The position numbers and the translations under genes are program-made. From Symbiodinium natans (Eukaryota > Sar > Dinophyceae > Suessiales > Symbiodiniaceae), in the NCBI GenBank assembly GCA_905221605.1, contig CAJNDS010002336.1, forward strand, positions 343,708 to 407,707: a stretch of 64,000 nucleotides of DNA, given 5' to 3'. Below are positions 34,076 to 45,155 of this stretch, one piece after another. The notes beneath the pieces were generated by a model, which was not told the DNA's origin, did no database searches, and saw only the letters and a program-made list of their open reading frames with translations. Every line of letters starts with the position of its first letter. The stretch's first letter is position 1.

Positions 34076-35810
34076 GGGATTAGGGTTCAGAAACTTAGGG
34101 TCGCGACCTTCTCTGGCCCATGACTGAGATGGTCTAGGGGTTATACCTTGGACACTTAAGGTTGCAGTCTTCGGTGGGACCCTGATCCTTGAGGGGTTTA
34201 GGGTTTAGGGTTTAGGGTTTAGGGTTTAGGGTTTAGGGTTTAGGGTTGAGGTAGCATAAGGGACATCTTAAGTGTGTACTATGGGGAACCTTTAGGGGTA
34301 CAACCTTCGGGGTACGAGTCCTCATCCCTTGAGATGGTTAGGGTTTAGGGTTTAGGTTTAGGGTTTAGGGTTTAGGGTTTAGGGTTTAGGGTTTAGGGTT
34401 TAGGGTATAGGGTTTAGGGTATAGGGTTTAGGGTTTAGGGTTTGAAGTTTAGGCTTTATTGACAATGGTTGATGCAGTCTTGTGGGTTGATTTTGGCTGA
34501 TGGTCCTCCGACTGCTGGGCCTGCTGGGTCATTTCCATAGGCGGCCTGTCCCAAAGGTTACATCCTAAACCCTAAACCCTAAACCCTAAACCCGAAACCT
34601 AAACCCTGAACCGTAAACCTAAGCCCTGAACCCTAAACCTAAACCCTGAACCCTAAACTAGAATACTCGGGCTTGGCCCACCCAGTTCAGAAGTACTTGG
34701 CATAGGGCTTCCATTACAAGGCGGCCCAACATGTTGGGTACCCAAAAAAAAGGGTTTGGGGTTTAGGGTTTAGGGTTTAGGGTTTAGGGATACCCGCAAG
34801 GGTCCATATCCCTGGATAGCATGCTTGGAATTTCACTGGTCACTAGTCATGATCACTACTGTAAAGCTAAAGTATGCACTGAGCCCTAAGGACGAAAAAA
34901 CGATGAGTTCCCCGAACCCTTCAGTACCAAAAACTCGTCATGAACCTTGGACAAGACTTGCCGGGCAGCGGTTTCGGGCATAGCGCCCGGTGCGTTTTCT
35001 TAAAGTTATTACTCATATCAGGTGGGATCTTCGGCTGCGTGCACAGCTTCTAGGCGCCGAAACTTCAGTAGCTTAAAGGACACCTCGAAGACGTAAACCT
35101 GCAAAAGCCGTATGCACCTTGTGTGCACTGGCAAAGCCAACTCCTGCTTGTGCGGGCTTACGAACCCCACACCCCAAACCCAAAATCCCAAGAGCCGAAA
35201 ACTCAACCCGAAACCCCTAAAACCCTAAACCCTAACACCCTACGCCCCAAGGACCGCCCCAAACCCCGAAACCCGAGAACCCCTAAAAACCTAAGCCCCC
35301 AAACCCGAACCAAAGGACGCAAAGTGCACGTGCCTGACTTCATTGAAAGGGATGTCCTGAGCAGGCCTGCGCCAGCTAGGGCGGTTGAAGTTTAGGGTTT
35401 AGGGTTTAGGGTCTACAAGGTTTGGGGTTTAGGGTTTAGGGTTTAGGGTCTCTAAGGTTCGGGGTTTAGGGCTGGGGTTTGGGGTCGTGTTTCACATTGG
35501 GTGTCCGTTGTTCTGAGGGACTGCAGATTGCTTGCAGTGTACATTTCACCCTAGTTCAGCTCCAAACCCTAACCCCTAACCCCTAAACCGCAAACCCTGA
35601 ACCCTGAACCCTGAACCCTAAACCCTAAACCCTAAACCCTAAACCCTAAACCCTAAACCCTAAACCCTAAACCCTGAACCCTGGAGTTTGGGCTCAAGCT
35701 CCACCGAAATTCGCAACAAAACCCCTGAAGCAATGAAGCAACTTCCAGTGCACTCTCACCCCCCCATAACCTGACAGAAGCCCTGAACCCTAAACCCTAA
35801 CCTACTATTT

Positions 35811-35897
35811 GCTTAAGAACCCCAAAAGATTAAGGAATGATAATCCTTATATCCCCCTTAATGAGAAAAATATGATATTTGTTCGGGCTTCTTAAGC
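35811..35897. mobile_element. MITE-like element with GCTTAAGAACCCC ends
   Basis: GCTTAAGAACCCC and GGGCTTCTTAAGC are inverted ends around an AT-rich core. Partial copies: CTACTATTGGCTTAAGAACC at 53920 and GGGGGTTCTTAAGCAATGC near 2288. Confidence 0.7.
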
Positions 35898-35925
35898 AAT
35901 CAGTAGCAAGTCTAAACCCAATGAA

Positions 35926-36105
35926 ATCCTAATGCCAGAATCACGCGCCTTCGATCCGACATGGTTCCTGCGCAAACTGTGCAGCCAGGTCTACTTTGCA
36001 AACTGCCGAACCTCAGGGTGTAGAGTGAAAGCTCTAAAGGACTTGTCCTCTTCCGGAAGTCTCCGGAAAGCCCATGCCCCAACACAAAACCTAAACTACT
36101 GCTGT
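35926..36105 (+). CDS. Weak candidate exon
   Basis: An island without repeats reads MPESRAFDPTWFLRKLCSQV and on to SGSLRKAHAPTQNLN before running into a poly-G tract at 36106. It follows a small inverted-repeat element (35811-35897). No motif; could be chance. Confidence 0.22.

Positions 36106-36136
<31 letters not shown>
36105..36136 (+). repeat. Poly-G tract
   Basis: About 30 G residues. Similar shorter homopolymers are at 909, 1337, 5541, 10133, 25145, 52465, 54308, 56239, 57483 and 62455. Confidence 0.95.
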
Positions 36137-37564
36137 GGGGGCGGGAAGGTTAGGGGGATGGCCACCCCAAATCTCATGAAATAGCGGCCGAGTTCTGTCA
36201 CTGGTCTAGAACGGCCTGGCTTTGACAACTTAGGGCTTGTAAGAGTATCTTCGATTCAGGATGCAGATGCTACGCGCTCTAAACCCCATGTTTTCCGCCT
36301 CAGGCATACGGCCCATAAGCCCTAGAAACCCCAAACCCCCTTCAACCCCACAAACTCTAAATGCCAAAACCCGAAAGCCTAGCAAGACCCTGAACCCTGA
36401 ACCCTAAACCCTAAACCCTAAACCCCAAACCCTAAACCCTAAACCCAAGGTTCGAGACTTGCTGATAGTGGTCTGGCTACCTGTACACGCAAGAGCCTCG
36501 AAAGCCCAATGCCTGCAGAGGTGTTCCACACCTAAGACAACCCGGAGACCTAGGGTTTAGGGTTTAGGGTTTAGGGTTTAGGGTTTAGGGGGTTCAGGGC
36601 TTAAGGCCTAGTTTCGCGTTTAGGGGGTTTAGGGTTAACGCTTTGAGGTTCAGAGGTTGAGGGCTTGCGAGTTTGCCTAAACCCTAAACCCTAAACCCTA
36701 AACCCTAAACCCTAAACCCTGAACCCTGAACCCTAAACACCCTACACCCTAAACCCTAAAGCCACTAGGGAATCAAAGGAGGCCTCCCGTTGACCCGCGT
36801 CGGCCCTGCAGCGGCTGGGGTCGGGGGGGAGGCGTTGGGTTTATAGGGTTTATGGTTTAGGGTTTTGGGTTTAGGGTTTAGGGTGGCCTGGGGTTGTTGG
36901 GTTTAGTATCTGCTTTCGTTTGCCAAAGAAGCGATCACAACGTCGCAAAGAAAGCCGGGAATCAAACGTACTAGTGTATGCTTTCTGGTTCAATGGAAAA
37001 AAGCCTAAACCTCAGACCCTAAACCTTAACGCCTGACCCCTAACTAGATAAGGGAATATGTTCCGTTGTCATGTGGGAAGGAGGCAAGTCAACCGTCCAG
37101 GATTTAGGGTAGAAATTTCAATATAGGGTTAGTACAAAGTCTATGTTCTCATAACGAAGACGAAGATTCATAGCAGTCGTACCTTTGAAGGAATACGCCG
37201 CTGGAAAAGTACGGCTTCGGATTTAGGGTACCATGCCTTGTCATGGGGTCATGATGACTTGTAATTTCGGTGTAACTAGGTTGCACAGAACTTGGGATAG
37301 AAAGTACCCTAAACTAGAAGTACCCTAAACTCCAAACCCTAAATCTTTTTTGGGGCATAAGGAACCGTAAACCCTAAAGCTTGAAACCTCAACCCTAAAC
37401 CCTAAACCGCAAAGCAGCCTAAACCCTAGACCCTAGACCCTAAACCCTAAACCTAAACCCTAAACCCTAAACCCTAAACCCTAAACCCTAAACCCTAAAC
37501 CGACACAGTGCCCGCGAAGCCTGAGACGAGCTGCCGCTTGGCATTGCATCACTCAGCCTGTGGG

Positions 37565-37915
37565 CTTTAGGGTGTAGGGTTTAGGGTTTAGGGTTAGGGT
37601 TTAGGGTTTAGGGTTTAGGGTTTAGGGTTTAGGGTTTAGGGTTTAGGGTTTAGGGTTTAGGGTTTAGGGTTTAGGGTTTAGGGTTTAGGGTTTAGGGTTT
37701 AGGGTTTAGGGTTTAGGGTTTAGGGTTTAGGGTTAGGTTTAGGGTTTAGGGTTTAGGGTTTAGGGTTTAGGGTTTAGGGTTTAGGGTTTAGGGTTTAGGG
37801 TTTAGGGTTTAGGGTTTAGGGTTTAGGGTTTAGGGTTTAGGGTTTAGGGTTTAGGGTTTAGGTTTAGGGTTTAGGGTTTGGGGTTTAGGGTTTGGGGTTT
37901 AGGGATTGGGGCTTC
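37565..37915 (+). repeat. Longest TTTAGGG array (about 350 bp)
   Basis: Nearly uninterrupted TTTAGGG, with single-base phase slips (GGGTTAGGG near 37590 and 37730, and a GGTTTAGG near 37860) that break it into sub-blocks. It runs into TTTGGGG-type degenerate repeat to 38110. It faces an array in the opposite orientation at 37430-37500. Confidence 0.97.
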
Positions 37916-38866
37916 GGGAGAAAGAGGTTTGGAATTTGGAAAAGTGGGGTTTAGGGTCTAAGGACTTAGAGAACTGGGGGTTTGGGAGCCGGGATTCATA
38001 AAGTTTAGGGGGGTTGGTTGGGGCTTGGGCGGGTTGAGGGTTTGGAGTTGAGGGTTTGGCGGTTGAGGGTTTGGCGGTTGAGGGTTTAGGGTTGGGGGTT
38101 TAGGGGTTTGGGGACTTGGGGCTTGGGGGGTTTCGAGTTTAACTCGGGTGCAGGGTTTCGACGTTTCGAGTCTGGGGTTTGAGGTTTGGGTTTGGGGCGT
38201 TTAGGGCACTGCACCGTCTCGACTTGGGGGTTCAGGGTTTAGGGTTTCGGGTTTTAGGGTCTAGGGTTTAGGGTTTAGGGAGGCCGAGGGACCATGTCAG
38301 AAGAAAACCCTAAACCCTAAACCCTAAACCCTAAGCCCTAAGCCCTAAGCCCTAAGCCCTAAACCCTAAACCCTAAACCTTAAACCCTAAACCCTAAACC
38401 CTAAACCCTAAACCTTAAAACCTATCATACTTTCTCTCTGGGCTGCATAAGACCTAAACCCAAAACCCCAAACTCTAAGTTGCGGAATCCTGCTCGTGGC
38501 GAAGCTAGAGGGCCGTTGCAGCGCCGCGAACTCTGAAATCTGAGGGTTGAGGGTTTAGGGCTTAGGCTTTAGGAGTTGGGCTTCACAATGAAAACCTCAA
38601 GCCAGGACTTCGGACCCAACAAAAATCCTCACTGGGAGGGTGGCTCTGGACGTAAGCGCTGCTTCATCGCCTCGGGAAGCAGACGCGGTGAGCTCCAAAT
38701 TCAGAGGGTTTAGGGTTCAGGGTTTAGGGTTTAGGGCGCTTTTTGTTCCGGATTTCGGGGTTGAGGCGAATTTTAGAGTTGAGTTTCAGGGCTTTCGCGT
38801 CCAGAATCTACGTTGAAGCTTCTACCCTACCCTGTCTTACCCTCAACCCTAAACCCTAAACCCTAA

Positions 38867-39270
38867 ACCTTGCTGCCCATGGCTTCTCCTGAAAACAGGC
38901 GAGTGGCAAGGGATGGTAGGGTAGAAGCATTCGTGCTGAGCGAGAGCAGACGATGTTCGGTAGGACCCTTAAGAATAGACAGGTTCCTCGGGGACGAAAT
39001 GAGCCGCAAAAGGGTTTATGGTTCGCATACCTCAATCGTAGCTATAGTTTATGGTTCGTATACCAAAACTAGTAGCCATAGTCTATAGTGCGCATACCTT
39101 AGTAGTAGCTATAGTAATATAGGGTACATGACCCCAATTTTAGGGTTCATTTCGTCCTCAAGGTTGCTGTGCGTTTCGGGTTGCAGGTCTCTTGGCTGAA
39201 AGAGGCATTCTCTGAAAGCCACAGACAGCTCTTGCAAGCCTCATTCTTAGGGTTTCGGCTCCGACTGTAA
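38867..39270 (+). CDS. Unidentified two-exon gene fragment interrupted by an introner
   Basis: Exon 38867-38992 reads LLPMASPENRRVARDGRVEA and on to RIDRFLG. The intron 38993-39162 is a CCTTGGGGAC-family element. Exon 39163-39270 reads VAVRFGLQVSWLKEAFSESH to a TAA stop. Both exons are in phase 0 if the intron is cut GGG|GACGAA...CTCAAG|GTT, a GA-AG intron. The second exon has amphipathic helix character. I recognise no family. The 5' boundary abuts telomeric repeat at 38845-38868, so the true start is unknown. Confidence 0.45.
38985..39164 (+). mobile_element. Introner-like element, CCTTGGGGAC family
   Basis: Inverted ends are TCCTCGGGGACGAAATGAGC and TTCATTTCGTCCTCAAGG. Inside, a roughly 38-bp block (TATGGTTCGCATACC, GTAGCTATAG) is repeated three times, so this copy is longer than its relatives. 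It carries the family core AGGGTACATGACCCC (compare 7955 and 23908). Confidence 0.7.
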
Positions 39271-41767
39271 TCCTGAACCCCCCAACCTGCAGCCAAACAT
39301 GCAGCACATAATTTCCTTCACGGCCTAGGGAGCTTTGAAGTTTATAGGCGGTCTGTTCTGAACCCCTAAACCCTAAACCCTAAACCCTAAACCCTAAACC
39401 CTAAACCCTGCACCCTTAGCCCTGAGAACCACCGAGCTTCTTCTGGTGCGCGCCTCCTGGATACCCGCGACCGGCATGGATTCCGCTTCTTCAGGACTGC
39501 ACAAAGGAAGGCATGGACCCCAAACCCCAAACCCCAAACCCCAAACCCCAAACCCTAAACCCTAAACCCTAAACCCTAAACCCTCGTAGCCATAAGGGGT
39601 TTTAGGTTTACAGGGTTTGGCGACCTTGGCGGCGTTTTGGATGCGTTTCGGAGGTTTGAATGCAGGGTGGCGGGCTTAGGGTCCTGAAAGCTCATGGCGC
39701 CCGTCTCATGAGTCTGGGTTTAGGGTTTAGGGTTTAGGGTTTAGGGTTTAGGGTTTAGGGTTTTAGGGTTCCAGGGTGGGTGTTCGGAATCGGGGCCCAG
39801 CTTTGCCATGACGAGGCGTCGTAGCCCAAGACTGGGGGGCATACAACTTCAGAGTCTCAACCCACCGAGCTCATTGGCAGGGTTGGGGTGCACTTCCCTG
39901 AGCCCTTAAGCCCTTGAAGGAACTCTCAACCCCAAAAAAAGTTGGAAACCTTTTCATGGACAAACTGTGCTGGGATTCCCTATACACTTTACTCTTAGGG
40001 ATTGAGGCTATTGAGTTTCCAACTTTTTGGCTTCTACTGTAAGCCCTAGACCCTCAACCCTAAAGACGTCAGCAGCTATGAGCCTCAGGCACTTCTTGAG
40101 TTTAGGGCTTTGTAGGGTTTAGGGTTTAGGGTGAGGGTTTAGGGGTTTAGGGTTTGGGCTTTCCGGGCTCTCTCCCCGAACCTTAGACCCTTGATCCCAA
40201 GCCCTCAGCCCTCAGCCCTACAAACCCGATTCACCCTACATCTAAGGCTAGTTACAGGGCTTCTTGGTATGGGCCCCTGATTGGGGAACCCGTATACACA
40301 CCCTACATACGTTGTAAACGCCAAAAGGGGCCATACTTTCGCTTCTAACGGCGCTGGACCACATTGAGGGGCCGTGTGACCTTCCCTGAGACTATAAATC
40401 CTGTAAACCCGAAAAAACCTTCAAACCTTACGAACCCTACAAAACCCGTAAACCCTGCAAACCCTTAACCCCTATGAACCCTACAGACCCGACAAGCCCT
40501 GTAACACTTTCCACGCTATAAACCCTGTGAACCCTACAAGCCCGACAAACCATATGAACCCTACAGACCCTCCAAGCCCTGTAAACCTGAAGACCTAAAC
40601 CCTAAACCCCTAACCCTAATCGCTAACCCCTATAAACCCTATAAACCCTATGAACCCTAACCCCTTGGACCCTAACCCCTAAACCTTAAACCCTAAACCT
40701 TAAACCCTGAACCCTGAACCCTGAACCCTAAACCCTAAACCCCTTGAGCCCTAAGCCCCTCGAGTCCTCAGCCCACTCGACGCCAAGAAAGCTTGGGCCG
40801 CTGGGCTCAATTCGTCCACCTGCCGGCTCCCGGGCGCCGTTCTTGGGCTTAGGGTTTAGGGTTTAGGGTTTAGGGTTTAGGGTTTAGGGTTTAGGGTTCG
40901 GGGGTTGGGGCTTTGGGTTGGGCTTTGGGGTTTCGGGTTGAGGGTTGGGCTTTGGGATTGGAGGTCGGGATGGTCAGGGCTTCCAGACTCCCTAAACCCT
41001 AACCCCTAAACCCTAAACCCTAAACCCTAAACCCTAAACCCTAAACCCAAAACCCTAAACCCTAAACGCCCGACCCTAAACCCGAAACCCCCGAAAAAGC
41101 CGCAAGCCTGAGACCTTAACCGTGGGCTTCATGGGGTTTAGGGTTTAGGGTTTAGGGTTTGGGGTTTAGGGTTTAGGGTTTGGGATGGGTTTGGGGATTG
41201 AGGGATTAGGGGTTGGGGTTTAGGAATTAGGGTTTGGGGTTTAGGACACCCTGGCTGCTGAAATGCAACAGTCTCCACAGCCTGGATTCATCAAACTTCT
41301 TACTGCCCTACCCCCTAAAACTCTACTAACGCCCAGCTCCCGAATCCGCAAACACTTTAAACCCGAAACCCTAAACCCTAAACCCTAAACCCGAAACCCT
41401 AAACCCTAAACCCTAAACCCTGAGACACCAGAAAGCCAGCAGTCGAGATCCGGTGCCTGAAATGGGGGCTTCCTGTAATAGCGGTACCCTTTTGTACACC
41501 CCAAATATCGTAGAATCCCCTTTAACAAGGACCCCTAGGAAAGGATATCGTACACCCCCCAAATCTGAGGCACGCCCCCGACACGTTGTAAGCCTTAAGC
41601 TCCATAGCAGAACCGCCCTTAAACCCTTAACTCTGTTGTATAGTAAGTCCCTGAAGGTCGTGTCACCCTAAACCCCAAACCTACACCCTAAACCCTAAAC
41701 CCTAAACCCTAAACCCTACACCCTAAACCCTAAACTCGAATGCCTGTAGAGTTCGCGTCTCAGGTTT

Positions 41768-41860
41768 GGGGGCTTGAGAGGCCTGGTGTGCAAAGCGGCA
41801 CAAATCCTTCGCCATGCACGTCCCGGTCTTGTGGAAGTCACACATCCTCCAGGTTTATGG
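41768..41860 (+). CDS. Weak candidate exon
   Basis: The island reads LRGLVCKAAQILRHARPGLV then EVTHPPGLWL and is followed by degenerate GGGTTTATAGGG-like repeat. The minus strand is also open. Included only because the composition differs from the repeats around it. Confidence 0.2.
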
Positions 41861-42437
41861 CTTATAGGGTTTGTAGGGTTTAGGGCTGAGGGTCTAGGGT
41901 TAGGGTTTAGCTTCGGGGTTGTCGGGTTTGTCGGGTTTATACGGTTTATAGGGTTTGCAGGGATTGTCCGTTTTTTAGGGTTCATAGGGTAGGTTTACAG
42001 GGGGTTTCTCGGGTTTCTAGGGTTGAGGATCTTCATGTAGTCCCTTTGTTGCTGAGCATCCACAACTAGGCTCTGTCAAGGTCTGGCGTGACAGTTTCCA
42101 GCTCCCTAGATGAATTCAACACCAATGCTCGCACAGGGCAAAGGCCCTAAACCCTAAACCCTAACCCTAAGCCCTAAACCCTAAGCCCTAAACCCTAAGC
42201 CCTAAACCCTAAACCCTAAACCTTAAGCCCTCAGCCCTAAGCCCTCAGCCCTAAATCTCGAATCTCATTTTGGGACTTTGGGGACAACGCTCCGACTCTT
42301 GGGAATAGACTGTGGATGCAGGGAACACGCTGAAACGTTGGGATGCCTGGAGTGTAGGGCTTAGGGTGTAGGGTGTAGGGTTTAGGGTTTAGGGTTTAGG
42401 GTTTAGGGTTTAGGGGTTAGGGGTTAGGGGTTTAGGG

Positions 42438-42513
42438 TTACTAGCAGTCCTTAATCAGGGATCATAGTACGCCCATTTTGTTTTATTCCCTGTCAAGGAG
42501 TGCCAGGAACACC
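42438..42513. mobile_element. GATGTTCCCCC-family element, diverged
   Basis: ACTAGCAGTCCTTAATCAGG and CATAGTACGCCC match the family. The right end is CAAGGAGTGCCAGGAACACCC. It begins directly after a telomeric array. Confidence 0.55.
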
Positions 42514-42959
42514 CAACCTCAGACCTTGAACCCTAAACCCTAAACCCTAAGCCCTAAACCCTGAACCCTGACAAAAACTCTCAAGCACAGAGCCTCAAAC
42601 CTTATCACCCCCTTTGATACCGGACCCTTAAACCCTAGCATCTAGGGTTTAGGGTTTAGGGTTTAGGGAAAGCCTAAACCCTAAATCCTGCGAAACCCCC
42701 ACCCCTTTCAAGGGAGAATTCGAGCATTTCAAAACGAAATTACCAGATGCTTCCTCCGACTGCCTGCGAAGCGAGATGCCCTACACCCTCAACCCAACAC
42801 CGCACAGTAAAACCCTAAGGCCCTAAGCACTATAAGCCCAGAAATAAAAAAACCTAACGCTGCAAGACAACATATAGGATATGATTAAGGTCATGTCGTT
42901 GACAGAACTTTCCTCACAAAGATGCAAACCCCAGAAAAAAATGCAATACTCTCCTGCAC

Positions 42960-43136
42960 CCTTGGGGAGCAAATGAGCCCAAGAATTGTGTCATGCACCC
43001 TATGCTACCATAATTCCTAGTAAGGCAAAGGAACCATAAACCCTTTAGGGTTCATTTGGATATACCCTATGCTACTAGACTTCCTCGTAAGGTATATGAA
43101 CCAGAAACCCTTTTAGGGTTCATTTGGTCCCCAAGG
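42960..43136. mobile_element. CCTTGGGGAC-family elements, nested pair
   Basis: Outer ends CCTTGGGGAGCAAATGAGCC and GGTCCCCAAGG. In the middle the sequence TTTAGGGTTCATTTGGATAT shows a second, internal terminus, so one copy seems to have entered another. The ACCCTATGCTAC block occurs twice. Confidence 0.7.
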
Positions 43137-43157
43137 AAGTGGTTCCCTGAACCCTAC

Positions 43158-43330
43158 AGGCCCCAAAGGCCTTAAACCCTAAACCCTAAACCCTAAACCC
43201 TAGCCCTAAGCCCTAAGCCCTAAGCCCTAAGCCCTAAACCCAAACCCTAAAGGCCCCAAAGGCCTTAAACCCTAAACCCTAAACCTTCAACCCTAAACCC
43301 TAGCCCTAAACCCTAAACCCCAAACCCCAA
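43158..43330 (-). repeat. Duplicated AGGCCCCAAAGGCCTT plus telomeric block
   Basis: AGGCCCCAAAGGCCTTAAAC at 43158 and at 43251, each followed by CCCTAAA copies and CCCTAGCCCTAA. Either a tandem duplication of about 93 bp or a telomeric insert flanked by repeats. Confidence 0.85.
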
Positions 43331-44966
43331 ACCCCCAACTTTGCTCTCAAGGCCTGGTCTTCATGAGGCCAGGTGCCGGCCGTAACTCCGCCCGGTTGTG
43401 CGCATAGGGACACATGTGCACCTCTTCAGGGCTTTTGGGGTTTAGGGTTTAGGGCTAGGGTTTAGGGTTTAGGGTAAGGTTTAGGGCTTTTGAGGTTTAG
43501 GATTGTAGGTTTAGGGTTTAGGGGTTTAGGGGCTTTTGGGGCTTCTTGCGTGAGGGTTTAGTTCAGGGTTTAGGGTTTTAGGGTTTAGGGTTTTCGGGTT
43601 TGGGGTTTTCGGGCTTAGGGGGTTTGGGGTGTTTACGGGCTTAGGGCTCCTGGCTTCGGGATGTAGTTTCTGGAGCCGCACAAAGGCTTGGGAGTTGTAG
43701 GGCTTAATGGTAAGAAATTCTGGACCCGGCCACCCGCACCACCCACCAAAACCTTGAATTTACCTGTTCTTGGCAGGGAACTCGAGGAGTAGGCAACCTA
43801 GAGGATCCCTTCATGGTTACCTGTAGCCCAAGAGTAAGAGGTTCGAAACATGCGAAAGTTATTATAAGTGTAATGTAGGGTCCTCAAGGGAGGCGTGGTT
43901 CATGGGTGGTAGGGTTTAGGGTTTAGGGTTTGGGGTTTGGGGTTTAGGGTTTAGGGTTTAGGGATATTAGGGTATAGAGTTTAGGGTTTAGGATAGTCTA
44001 GGGTCTAGGGTTTAGGGTTTAGTGAGCCCAATATCCTAACCTAAAGCCCTATTAACTCGACTGTATTCACCCTGTAAACCCTACAAAGAAAACCGATGAT
44101 GCCTTGGGCTTGTACAGGGCTAGGAAAAACCTGCAATCTTAACACCCTCAACCTCAAAATGCCCTAAACCTTAAAATCAAAACCTTGCAGCCAAAAACAA
44201 AAATGAAAAACCCTAGAGCTTAAAACCCTAAACCTTAAACACCCTTAACCTAAAACCCCTAAGCCCTTAACCCCAAACCTTAAAACCCTAAACCTTCGAA
44301 ACCCGAAGCCCTAAACCCTAAACTCTCAACCCTAAACCCAAGCTTCTGGTCGCGGTCCTGCGTGCACTTGCCAGTGCGCAGCAACTCCGGGCAGATCGAC
44401 GTCCTTCACGAACTGGGTTTAGGGGTTAAGCCATACAGCAAACGGCATTTGGAGCCTGCAATTGCAAGCCGTGCACCCTGCGCCTGAAACCAGAACGCCT
44501 GAATCCAAACTCCCCTATAACACCGAAACCCCTAAACCCTAAACCCCTAAACCCTAAACCCCTAAACCCTAAACCCTGGACCCTAAACCCTCAGCCCTGA
44601 ACCCCTTACCCTCAACCCTAAATCCCTAACCCTACAACCATAACAGATCCCAGGGAGCCCATTCCCTTGCTGAGCACGGCGAGTCTTACAGACAACAGGG
44701 CTGCAACCAGAAGCTGGATACTGGCATCCTTTTGCCTATCAAGTTCAATGTCAACAGATTCCTGAACTCTAGACCCTAAACCCTAAACCCTAAACCCTAG
44801 ACCCTAGACCCTAGACCCTAAACCCGAAACCCTAAACCCTAAACCCTAAACCCTAATTTATTCTTCGGGTTTAGGAGGTGATTCGCCACCTTGCAAGGCT
44901 CAGGATGCAAGGTCGAGTCTTTCGCGTGAAAGGTCAATCCTGGATCTTCGCAGAAGCCCTGATGCG

Positions 44967-45088
44967 AACCCTAAACCCTAAACCCTAAACCCTAAACCCT
45001 AAACCCTAAACCCTAAACCCTAAACCCTAAACCCTAAACCCTAAACCCTAAACCTAAACCCTAAACCCTAAACCCTAAACCCTAAACC
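44967..45088 (-). repeat. CCCTAAA array downstream of the lipase stop
   Basis: About 17 units with one slip (near 45055). It lies about 70 bp beyond the lipase stop codon and may be inside the 3' untranslated or intergenic region. Confidence 0.97.
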
Positions 45089-45155
45089 CAGTGTTCGCCG
45101 CCCCTTTGCTGCTTATCAGCAGGCTGCTCTGCCAATGAGAACTCTAGACTCCAGC

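Larger units (their letters stand above)
30606..38860. other. Repeat mosaic without recognised genes
   Basis: 30606-30760 repeats CCTTGAGACCCTAAA about ten times. Minus-strand arrays at 30908-30935, 31165-31438, 31828-31892, 32030-32093, 32229-32297, 32438-32492, 32578-32662, 32837-32925, 33385-33470, 34565-34660, 35600-35685, 36390-36450, 36676-36765, 37425-37500 and 38302-38420. Plus-strand arrays at 30995-31065, 33800-33855, 34193-34245, 34335-34445, 35395-35470, 36552-36592 and 37565-37915. Spacers carry only short open frames. Confidence 0.75.
39275..44960. other. Repeat mosaic without recognised genes
   Basis: Minus-strand arrays at 39362-39410, 39517-39585 (first half CCCCAAA), 40380-40745 (degenerate, CCTATAAA and CCTGTAAA units), 40990-41070, 41365-41420, 41685-41735, 42145-42255, 42530-42570, 43171-43330, 44525-44640 and 44775-44850. 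Plus-strand arrays at 39716-39765, 40110-40155, 40850-40900, 41135-41250, 42360-42435, 42645-42670, 43437-43630 and 43912-44030. No gene recognised. Confidence 0.75.
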
